DNA of 19,415 nucleotides from Planctomycetaceae bacterium (GTDB lineage: Bacteria; Planctomycetota; Planctomycetia; Pirellulales; Thermoguttaceae), in assembly GCA_031283825.1 (NCBI GenBank), contig JAITAZ010000322.1:1-19415 (forward strand). Reading direction: 5' to 3'. The notes below the pieces were generated by a model. The model was not told the origin of the DNA. It saw only the letters and a program-made list of their open reading frames with translations, and did not search any database. Of the stretch, positions 1 to 5,686 are shown one piece after another; positions within the stretch are counted from its first letter, which is position 1; each line of letters opens with the position of its first letter. The position numbers and the translations under genes were made by a program.

Positions 1-119
1 AAAACTAATTTTATTAGGAACGCGGGCGTCCCGCCTGCATGACAAACGCCTAAATATGCGGTCGAGACGACCGCGTTCCTAATAAAAATAAATTTTACAT
101 GAGGTTTTTAGAAGTTCCC
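1..119 (+). repeat. 130-bp palindromic repeat, copy A (left edge cut by window)
   Basis: First of three copies of a repeat also found inverted at 8641-8770 and direct at 17646-17775. The core is more GC-rich than its surroundings. It is bounded by imperfect inverted arms: TTTTATTAGGAACGCGG on the left, and the same sequence in reverse complement on the right, near 75-97. Inside are two small hairpins, GCGGG-CGT-CCCGC and GCGGTCG-AGA-CGACCGC. The outer edge GTTTTTAGAAGTTCCC is the reverse complement of the opposite edge in the complete copies. No reading frame of interest is present. It resembles a MITE or REP-like element, but no mobilising gene is seen. Confidence 0.75.
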
Positions 120-159
120 TAAAGTATTTTTGTAATATTTCAGCGGAATATTTATAACG

Positions 160-262
160 ACTCATTTCTGCATATTCTGCGATCTTCTGCGTATTCTGCA
201 TTTAAATTTGATAAAAATTTTAACGCAGAAAACGCAGAAAAATCGCAGAAAATTAGGAAAAC
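160..262. repeat. Inverted repeat built of about 9-bp TTCTGCGTN units
   Basis: Left arm 163-200 has four CTGC cores spaced 9, 10 and 9 bp apart. Right arm 222-252 carries the complementary form ACGCAGAAA in tandem. Together they could form a hairpin about 90 nt long. A second copy of the same arrangement lies at 9226-9290, including the trailing GAAAATTAGGAAA. The rest of 1-371 shows no gene. Confidence 0.55.
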
Positions 263-371
263 ATAATTCAAGGAATTATCGTTACAAAAAATGCAAATGA
301 TTTATTACAAAATTTTAAAACGTCAAATATCAGGCAATATTGTATTGTGATCGTGAAAGGTTACTTATTTT

Positions 372-860
372 TTAATTATTTTCATCTTGTTTTTCTTTAA
401 TTTTTTTTGATTTTGCGGCTTCTGATTTTTTTCTTAATCTTGCGTTTTCTGCTGCGTTTTTGTTTCGTAGAGCTTTCTCTACTAGCTGAACGAATCTATC
501 GACGACGTCCGGCGGGAGAGCGTGTTCGAGTTCGCAAGCGAGTTTAGACGCTTCGTCGCGTTCGATTTCTAGCAAGTTGTGTAGAAGTCGAAAAAAGATA
601 TCGTGTCGTCTGACGATACCTTTTGCTTCGAGTTCGCCTTTTGGCGTTATTCTAACTTCTTGATAAGGTTCGTATTCGATGTATCCCTGAACCTGAAGTT
701 GATGCAGAGCTGTTGTTACTGTTGATTTATGTACGCCAAGTCGTCTGGAAATTTGACCAGACCGAGCGTAACCGTATTTTTGAGCGATATGATAAATCGC
801 TTCAAGATAATCTTCCATTGCCGCCGTTAGCGGGTTACCGTGCCGAATGTTTTTTGGCAT
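372..860 (-). CDS. DtxR/MntR-family metal-dependent transcriptional regulator
   Basis: A 162-residue protein of the iron/manganese-responsive repressor family, expected to bind DNA as a metal-loaded dimer and control metal uptake or storage genes. The N-terminal winged helix runs from about residue 15 to 76, with recognition-helix region GVHKSTVTTALHQL. The dimerisation and metal domain follows, to about residue 130. Aligned by eye with MntR and DtxR, the probable metal ligands are D17, E20, H86, C109, E112 and H113. Asp17 is MntR-like, while Cys109 is DtxR/IdeR-like. No SH3/FeoA-like third domain is present; the tail is Lys-rich. The start is supported by GGAG at 869-872, 8 bp upstream. No target gene or transporter is adjacent, so the metal cannot be named. 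Confidence 0.88.
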   Translation of the reverse strand: MPKNIRHGNPLTAAMEDYLEAIYHIAQKYGYARSGQISRRLGVHKSTVTTALHQLQVQGYIEYEPYQEVRITPKGELEAKGIVRRHDIFFRLLHNLLEIERDEASKLACELEHALPPDVVDRFVQLVEKALRNKNAAENARLRKKSEAAKSKKIKEKQDENN

Positions 861-1018
861 AAAAAAATCTCCACAAATTTTTCAACTACCTGCGCTTTAA
901 TTGTCAAATTCTAGCACAAGCCGTATAAGTTTAAATCTTACAAAAATCTCTAATTATTCGTTTTTTTACCGCAAAAGAACCAGAAGTTCAAAGAGAATAA
1001 TTTTCGTTTATCGACGCC

Positions 1019-1073
1019 AGCTTACTTTCGGAGAAGTAACGGCTCTAACCGAAAATTCAAGCGTAAACAGTTT
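1019..1073 (-). repeat. Covarying-hairpin repeat, inverted copy
   Basis: Reverse complement of the unit seen after darG (5168-5228) and before darG (3970-4034). Read on the minus strand it begins AAACTGTTTACGCTTGAATT and carries GGTTAGAGCCG. A hairpin TTACTT-ctccga-AAGTAA follows. The stem differs in sequence from other copies but remains paired. Confidence 0.55.
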
Positions 1074-1148
1074 AAAATTTCTCTCTGCGATTACTATGTT
1101 CTTTTTAGTTTAAATGAATTTTTGAAGATTCCCAATCATTAAAAAAGC

Positions 1149-1323
1149 GTAACCGTTCACTCACAAGAAAAAAAATCCTACGCCCTGAAATGTCATCGGA
1201 AAAATTTATCAAGAATATTCGTTACAAATATTCACTAATATTAACAATAACAATATTGATCGATAATATTCCGTTGCCTCTTTGGGGCGCGTAGGAATTT
1301 TTCTCTTGAGCGTGAACGGTTAC
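1149..1323. repeat. 175-bp element with about 41-bp terminal inverted repeats
   Basis: Left arm 1149-1189 begins GTAACCGTTCACTCACAAGA and ends with ATCCTACGCCC. Right arm 1282-1323 is its imperfect reverse complement (GGGCGCGTAGGAATTTTTCT, then CTTGAGCGTGAACGGTTAC). The middle is AT-rich with no gene. A shorter relative with the CCTACGCCCTGAAAG core lies between darT and darG (3823-3921). Confidence 0.65.
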
Positions 1324-1461
1324 AAAAAAGTTTTGCTAAACTCCAAAAGAGTGGACATTGTACAAGGTAAAAAAAAGATTTCAACAATACGAAAATAATT
1401 TTTGATATTTTCGTAAATACTCCGCTGGATAGTTGCAAAAATATAAAAGCTAAACGTCAAT

Positions 1462-2106
1462 TTATTTGATTTTCAAATTACGGTTTTTTAGTTCTGTTTT
1501 TATTTGTTGCCAATTTTTGAATTGTATTGAATCAAATCCGAAATTTGCGGCGGCTTCTATATTTTGAAATAAATCGTCAATAAACAAGACCTCGTTTGGT
1601 TGAAGAGGTTTTTCTTTTTCGTTAAATGAATTTTTTGCTTTATTCATTGCCGTTTCAAAAATTTTTTGGTTTGGTTTCATTTCGCCTACTTCAAAGCTAA
1701 GAATATGATTGTTTGGTATCAATTTTATCAAATAATCGTAACGAAAAATAATTTGATTCCAATGTCCAGAACTCGTATTCGACAAAATCCCGCGAGGAAA
1801 TTCTATTGACGAAAAATACTCAAGAATGGGACGCGATTCTGTTATTTCTGAAAAAATATTATTGAATATATCGTTAAATTCTGCGTACTTTGCATTCAAA
1901 TTAAATTTATTGCAGACCATTTTAAAAAATTCTAATTCTGTTGTTTTTCCTGTTTCGAGTTTTTTATTCCAACCGTCGTTGTAGATTAGTTGTTTTAATT
2001 CTGCGAGCGGGCATCCTAAAAATTTCGCGCCGCGATTTAGCATTAGTTCAATATCGAATTGAAACAGTACGTTCCCTAAATCAAAAAAAATGAATCGTAT
2101 AGACAT
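1462..2106 (-). CDS. HAD-superfamily hydrolase, YihX-like sugar phosphatase type
   Basis: A 214-residue haloacid dehalogenase-like hydrolase (subfamily IA), probably a cytosolic phosphatase acting on a small phosphorylated metabolite. Motif I is FFDLGNVL with nucleophile Asp9; the position two residues later is Gly, as in E. coli YihX. Motif II is LSNTSSGHW, motif III is the Lys of MKPNQKIF, and motif IV is VLFIDD. The small cap between motifs I and II fits the alpha-helical C1 type. The frame stays open to an ATG at 2211, but that 35-residue extension is low in complexity and its beginning lies inside a dispersed repeat. The ATG at 2106, directly before motif I, is therefore preferred, although neither start has a clear Shine-Dalgarno sequence. 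Substrate unknown. Confidence 0.85.
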   Translation of the reverse strand: MSIRFIFFDLGNVLFQFDIELMLNRGAKFLGCPLAELKQLIYNDGWNKKLETGKTTELEFFKMVCNKFNLNAKYAEFNDIFNNIFSEITESRPILEYFSSIEFPRGILSNTSSGHWNQIIFRYDYLIKLIPNNHILSFEVGEMKPNQKIFETAMNKAKNSFNEKEKPLQPNEVLFIDDLFQNIEAAANFGFDSIQFKNWQQIKTELKNRNLKIK

Positions 2107-2190
2107 TTTATTATTTGTGGTAGTTGCGTTGATTATATTAGTTGTAATAATAGCTGATAATGTTGAATCGTGGTAATCGTGATGAATTGA

Positions 2191-2253
2191 CAGACTATTT
2201 TCCGAAGGCAATTAGGCGGCTCTAATTGAAAAATCAGGAGAGAGCAGCTTAAA
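2191..2253 (-). repeat. Covarying-hairpin repeat, inverted copy upstream of HAD gene
   Basis: On the minus strand it reads AAGCTGCTCTCTCCTGATTT, then AATTAGAGCCGCC, then CCTTCGGAAAATAG, matching the repeat at 3970-4034. The alternative HAD start at 2211 falls inside it. Confidence 0.5.
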
Positions 2254-2340
2254 ATTTCCTGATTTGTTTGTCGATAAAATACGAGTATTTGTGATGGCGG
2301 TTAATTAAAAAACGAGTTTAATTTTACTAAAAAAATAAAG

Positions 2341-2829
2341 ATGACATATTCAATTCGATTTGATAGCGACGCGTTGAGTTTTCCGGCGTCGCATTTTATA
2401 ACATTTGGGAATCCTGAAAAGGTTGAGGCGTTGCATGGACATAATTTTCGCGTGCGTGCGGAGATTGTCGGACCGCTTGGCAAGCTCGGTTATGTTATTG
2501 ATTTTTTACCGGCTTATGATGCGATTAAAAAAATCTGTGATACGTTATCTCATAAGATTCTTTTACCCGGCGTTCATCCGTATATAAAGATTCGTCAAGT
2601 TGAGGAAATGGTCAATGTAACTCTTCCTCCGCTTCATTGGTCTTTTCCTGCCAACGATACTTTAGTTTTGCCGTTAACAAACAGTACAACCGAATTATTA
2701 GCCGAGTACATTGCAAAAACTTTTCACAAAATGCTAGAAGAATACGGAGCATTCGAATCCAAAACATCAGATTACAAACTAAGAATCGAATTAGAAGAAG
2801 CCCCAGGAATGTGGGGCGTTTACGAATAA
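2341..2829 (+). CDS. 6-pyruvoyltetrahydropterin synthase/QueD-family enzyme (PTPS-III-like motif)
   Basis: A 162-residue T-fold (COG0720) enzyme acting on 7,8-dihydroneopterin triphosphate or its derivatives in the cytosol. Zinc ligands are His18 (PASHF) and His32/His34 (LHGHNF). Classical QueD/PTPS proteins have a catalytic Cys four residues before the first His of HGH. Here that position is Val28 and Glu29 follows, giving E-x-x-H-G-H. This is the signature I associate with PTPS-III proteins that make 6-hydroxymethyl-dihydropterin for folate, bypassing FolB. Further family landmarks are LSHKILLPG, TTELLAEYIA and the C-terminal RIELEEAPGMWG. The ATG at 2341 begins the family-typical first strand. 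It stands alone: no other queuosine or folate gene is nearby, so QueD function remains possible. Confidence 0.85.
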   Translation: MTYSIRFDSDALSFPASHFITFGNPEKVEALHGHNFRVRAEIVGPLGKLGYVIDFLPAYDAIKKICDTLSHKILLPGVHPYIKIRQVEEMVNVTLPPLHWSFPANDTLVLPLTNSTTELLAEYIAKTFHKMLEEYGAFESKTSDYKLRIELEEAPGMWGVYE

Positions 2830-2886
2830 AGAAAGAGAAAGTCAGAATACAGAATTATGTTTTGTAACATATAGTATAATTTTTTT

Positions 2887-2985
2887 CATTGAGTCGTTAA
2901 TCCTAGATTTTAAGTCTGTTCATCCCCTTCGTCCCATTAAAGAAACTATTGGCTTTTATTCTCTTTCAAGAGCTATTTGTTATCC
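2887..2985 (-). repeat. GGGGACNNN/box module with its spacer, inverted copy
   Basis: On the minus strand: GGGAC/GGGGAT units, then the AATCTAGGATTAACGACTCA box. Beyond the array, 2945-2985 carries TTGGCTTTTATTCTCTTTCA, which also occurs inverted in the spacer of the element at 12684-12942. This is about half of that element, ending about 60 bp before darT. Confidence 0.6.
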
Positions 2986-3042
2986 GCGTATTTATCGTAT
3001 TTCGCATTTTAAAATAATTTATGAACGGTTATAAGAATAATA

Positions 3043-3672
3043 ATGACGCCAATTTATCATATTACTCATATTGATAATCTCAATGATATCCTTATTGATA
3101 ATGGATTATTCAGCGATGATGCAATTAGACGTAAAAACTCACGAATTGTTAATATTGGTTACGAACATATTAAACAACGTAGACTCAATACAAAAATACC
3201 TTGCTTAAAAAATATTACATTGGGACAGTGCGTGCCTTTTTATTTTACTAATCGTTCTCCTATGCTTTATGCAATTCATAAGAATCTTGTTAGCGATTAC
3301 GCTGGGGGACAAAAAAATATTATTTATCTTGTTGCGTTGGTAGAAAATATTATTGAAAAAAATTATTTATGGCGTTTTACAGACGGTCATGCTGTTGAAT
3401 CTGTTACAGAATATTTTGACAAGTGGGAATATCGTAATAAAATTGATTGGAAAATAATAAACTCGAAAACTTGGTCTAATACAGAACAAGATGCCGACCG
3501 AAAACGAAGAAAACAGGCGGAGTTCCTGATTTATGATTTTTTGAAATGGGATTATATTGATAAAATTGTATCGATTGATCAAAAAACAAAATCTCAGATT
3601 GAAGCGATATTGAGTAATTTTCCGATTATAAAACGGCGTCCTATTGTTATTGAACCCAATTGGTACTATTAA
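3043..3672 (+). CDS. darT: DarT-type ssDNA ADP-ribosyltransferase toxin (DUF4433)
   Basis: The toxin of a DarTG system. Characterised family members use NAD+ to ADP-ribosylate thymidine (DarT1/2 differ in detail) in single-stranded DNA, stalling replication. The 209-residue length is typical. The NAD-binding start IYHITHIDNLNDIL is present at residues 4-17, followed by an Arg-rich helix (IKQRRL, 43-48) in the region of the catalytic Arg. Next come LGQCVPFYFTNRSPMLYAIH (60-79), FTDGHA (112-117), and a block where KRRKQAEFLIYDF places the catalytic Glu at residue 160. All key positions are intact, so it is predicted to be active. It is encoded upstream of darG as usual, but with an unusual 423-bp gap. 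No strong Shine-Dalgarno sequence precedes the ATG. Confidence 0.93.
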   Translation: MTPIYHITHIDNLNDILIDNGLFSDDAIRRKNSRIVNIGYEHIKQRRLNTKIPCLKNITLGQCVPFYFTNRSPMLYAIHKNLVSDYAGGQKNIIYLVALVENIIEKNYLWRFTDGHAVESVTEYFDKWEYRNKIDWKIINSKTWSNTEQDADRKRRKQAEFLIYDFLKWDYIDKIVSIDQKTKSQIEAILSNFPIIKRRPIVIEPNWYY

Positions 3673-3674
3673 CT

Positions 3675-3771
3675 AAACTGCTCGCGTTTTAATTTTTGGT
3701 TTAACGCCGTTTGATTGACTATAGAAAATAGACGGCAACTCTAATTGAAAATTTAATCGCGCGTAGTTTAA
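3675..3771. repeat. Inverted pair of covarying-hairpin repeats just after darT
   Basis: The left half begins AAACTGCTCGCGTTTTAATT. The right half on the minus strand begins AAACTACGCGCGATTAAATT and runs into AATTAGAG. They meet near 3705-3735, around GCCGT...ACGGC. The pair starts three bases after the darT stop codon. Confidence 0.55.
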
Positions 3772-3822
3772 AATAATACTGCCTATTTAAATGTTAAATT
3801 TGTTAACCAATCATTTCGTACA

Positions 3823-3921
3823 GAAGAAAAAAATCCTTGCCCCGACGAGACAGCGTTTATTAACCCGCCGCATTGCAGCGGGCTAACAAATACTGCTCTT
3901 TCAGGGCGTAGGACTTTTTCA
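3823..3921. repeat. Nested inverted repeat with CCTACGCCC-type arms
   Basis: The outer arms are GAAGAAAAAAATCCTTGCCC (3823-3842) and the imperfect complement TTTCAGGGCGTAGGACTTTT near 3900-3919. The inner stem TTAACCCGC (3860-3868) pairs with GCGGGCTAA (3878-3886) with one mismatch. The arms match those of the element at 1149-1323. On either strand the hairpin plus T-run could act as a terminator or transcript-stability element. Confidence 0.6.
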
Positions 3922-3969
3922 TAAGAACAATTACAAAAATTTAAATAGACAGTTACTTGAAAATCGTTT

Positions 3970-4034
3970 TAAACTGCTCACACTTGAATTTTTTGATTAG
4001 AGCCGCCTGTTTACCTTCGGAAAATAGGCTTTTT
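3970..4034 (+). terminator. Covarying-hairpin repeat, terminator-like, upstream of darG
   Basis: The repeat head AAACTGCTCACACTTGAATT leads to GATTAGAGCC. The stem GCCTGTTT (4005-4012) then pairs with AAAATAGGC (4021-4029) around a TTCG-containing loop, and is followed by TTTTT (4030-4034). The shape fits a weak rho-independent terminator between darT and darG. It is also a copy of a dispersed repeat, so termination is inferred rather than shown. Confidence 0.45.
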
Positions 4035-4095
4035 AATGAATAGTTCTTATACCGCCAAAATTCATATTACGAGCTATATGTAAATATAAAAAACA

Positions 4096-5157
4096 ATGAT
4101 CGAATATAAAAAAGGTAATCTTTTAGAGATTGAAGCCGACGCGCTTGTAAATACGGTTAATACTGTTGGCGCAATGGGGAAAGGTATTGCGCTTCAGTTT
4201 AAGAAAGCATTCCCAGAAATGGCAAAAGCGTATGAAAGCGCATGTAATCAAAAATCTGTTTGCATTGGCAAGATGCATGTTTGGAAAAATTCGCTGATTT
4301 GTCCGCGATTTATTATTAATTTTCCAACAAAAGAACATTGGAGAGGAGATTCAAAAATAGAATTTATTAGCGAAGGATTAAAAGATTTAATTCGTGTCGT
4401 GCGTGAAAATAATATTCGTTCAATTGCGATTCCTCCACTTGGATGCGGACTTGGCGGATTATTGTGGGAAGACGTTCAGCGTGAAATTCATAAATATTTT
4501 GAATCGATTCCAGATATTAAAGTTTTTCTTTTCCCGCCCCAGTCAGCACCGGAACCGATGAAGATTATCAATAATACGTCTCCGGTTGTTTTAACTCCGA
4601 CGCTTGCAAATATTATTTTAATAATCTCCGAATATTTTACGCTGGACTATGAATTACGTCTTATTGAAGTCCATAAACTTTTGTATTTTTATCAAATTGC
4701 CGGCGAGCCGCTCAAGTTACGTTTCAAAAAAGAAAAATACGGACCTTTTGCTGATAATCTCCGACATGTAATGAATCGAATTGAAGGACATTATCTCAGC
4801 GGAATCGGCGACGGGACAACTAAACCATTTACACAAATTAAATTACTTCCCAATGTAATAGAAACTGTCAAAGACTATCTTAAACAAACCGGCGGACAAG
4901 ATATTGAGTCAAGAGAACGAGCGAATCGGGTTTTACGTCTGATTCACGGATTTGAATCTCCTTACGGGATGGAACTTTTAGCAAGCGTTCATTGGGTTGC
5001 AACTGACAATACAAATTGCGTTCCTGCTAAAACTTTAGATGAGGTTATTCAGCAAATACAAGCATGGAATAAGCAAAAGAAACAAAAAATGTCGCCCAAT
5101 CACATTGAAACCGCAAGAAACAGATTAATCGAAGAAAAATGGTTGGAAGATTCTTAA
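4096..5157 (+). CDS. darG: DarG macrodomain antitoxin, DNA ADP-ribosylglycohydrolase
   Basis: The 353-residue antitoxin partner of DarT. The N-terminal macrodomain (about 1-150) removes ADP-ribose from DNA in characterised homologues: NTVNTVGAMGKGIALQFKKA (19-38), FPTKEHWR with Lys79 at the catalytic-lysine position, and IPPLGCGLGGLLW in the phosphate loop. The C-terminal domain (about 165-353; LRLIEVHKLLYFYQIAGEP, KEKYGPFADNLRHVMN) is the part that binds and neutralises DarT directly. Both domains are complete. It is transcribed in the same direction as darT, but repeats with terminator-like hairpins lie between them, so it may have its own promoter. Near-direct repeat copies bracket the gene at 3970-4034 and 5168-5228. 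Confidence 0.94.
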   Translation: MIEYKKGNLLEIEADALVNTVNTVGAMGKGIALQFKKAFPEMAKAYESACNQKSVCIGKMHVWKNSLICPRFIINFPTKEHWRGDSKIEFISEGLKDLIRVVRENNIRSIAIPPLGCGLGGLLWEDVQREIHKYFESIPDIKVFLFPPQSAPEPMKIINNTSPVVLTPTLANIILIISEYFTLDYELRLIEVHKLLYFYQIAGEPLKLRFKKEKYGPFADNLRHVMNRIEGHYLSGIGDGTTKPFTQIKLLPNVIETVKDYLKQTGGQDIESRERANRVLRLIHGFESPYGMELLASVHWVATDNTNCVPAKTLDEVIQQIQAWNKQKKQKMSPNHIETARNRLIEEKWLEDS

Positions 5158-5167
5158 ATTGCTTTAT

Positions 5168-5228
5168 AAACTACTCGCACTTGAATTTTTGATTAGAACC
5201 GTCTGCTTAAATTCGGAAAGCAGATTTT
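5168..5228 (+). terminator. Covarying-hairpin repeat, likely darG terminator
   Basis: It begins 11 bp after the darG stop with AAACTACTCGCACTTGAATT. The stem TCTGCTT (5202-5208) pairs perfectly with AAGCAGA (5218-5224) and TTTT follows. Compared with 4005-4029, bases differ on both sides of the stem while pairing is kept. Confidence 0.55.
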
Positions 5229-5267
5229 ACTCTGTTGATATATTACGAAATTTCCTCAAGCGAATTA

Positions 5268-5546
5268 TTAACTATGATTTGTAATTAGATTTTTCACAAA
5301 TTGTCGGACTTTTTTGTTTAATGAGGTTGGAGAGATTTCTGTTATTTTTTGCGCGATTTCTTCAGCTAGTAGAAAATTGCCTTTTATTAGACTTACTCGA
5401 AGACGTTTTTTTAGTTTTTTATATTTTATTGCAAGTTCCCACAATTGCGCGACTCCGCTTCCGCATAATTTACAAGTTGCTCGCCATTCCTGAACCTTGC
5501 CGCAAGTCGGACACTTGAACTCGTTATTATCTATCTCAACCGCCAT
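5268..5546 (-). CDS. Small zinc-ribbon protein, function unknown
   Basis: A protein of 92 residues from the ATG at 5546 (107 if the ATG at 5591 is used). The N-terminus holds two metal-binding knuckles, FKCPTCGK and CKLCGSG, about 15 residues apart: a four-Cys zinc ribbon. The remainder is charged and helical (KYKKLKKRLRV, FLLAEEIAQKITEI), possibly a TPR-like or coiled hairpin. I do not recognise a named family. The 5546 start is preferred because the longer version begins inside a perfect 15-bp inverted repeat (5585-5638); neither start has a strong ribosome-binding site. It lies downstream of the chemotaxis gene on the same strand, about 140 bp away, but a link is not evident. Confidence 0.65.
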   Translation of the reverse strand: MAVEIDNNEFKCPTCGKVQEWRATCKLCGSGVAQLWELAIKYKKLKKRLRVSLIKGNFLLAEEIAQKITEISPTSLNKKVRQFVKNLITNHS

Positions 5547-5584
5547 AATTTTATCTTTACGTTTGTAATCGCTCAGTAGATAGT

Positions 5585-5638
5585 CAATCATTGATCTTGC
5601 ACAATCACAGATCTGGTTGCCTACAAGATCAATGATTG
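5585..5638. terminator. Perfect 15-bp-arm inverted repeat downstream of the MCP gene
   Basis: CAATCATTGATCTTG (5585-5599) and CAAGATCAATGATTG (5624-5638) are exact complements around a 24-nt loop. It lies about 50 bp past the chemotaxis-protein stop on the minus strand. It could end that transcript or protect its 3' end, but there is no T-run, so intrinsic termination is uncertain. The loop contains GATCTGGTTGCCTAC, resembling GATCTGGTAGGC of the 12982-13222 element. Confidence 0.45.
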
Positions 5639-5686
5639 TCTCAGATCAAAAATTGCCTACCGACTGAATAGTTGCTTTTTCAATAA

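Larger units (their letters stand above)
861..1461. other. Gene-free gap with two inverted-repeat elements
   Basis: Six hundred bases between the metalloregulator and the HAD gene. It contains an inverted copy of the covarying-hairpin repeat (1019-1073) and an element with about 41-bp terminal inverted repeats (1149-1323). Short open frames here fall inside these repeats and have no protein-like features. No tRNA or other RNA gene was recognised. Confidence 0.6.
3673..4095. other. Repeat-filled gap between darT and darG
   Basis: In most DarTG operons the two genes abut or overlap. Here 423 bp separate them and contain no gene. The content is a palindromic pair of covarying-hairpin repeats (3675-3771), a CCTACGCCC-type inverted repeat with an inner hairpin (3823-3921) and a further hairpin copy followed by Ts (3970-4034). 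Confidence 0.8.

Noticed and set aside
901..1113. A 70-codon open frame on the plus strand in the gap after the metalloregulator
   Set aside because: It overlaps an inverted hairpin repeat, has a low-complexity translation and no upstream ribosome-binding site.
1241..1438. A 65-codon open frame on the minus strand
   Set aside because: It reads through the right arm of the 1149-1323 element and has no protein-like features.
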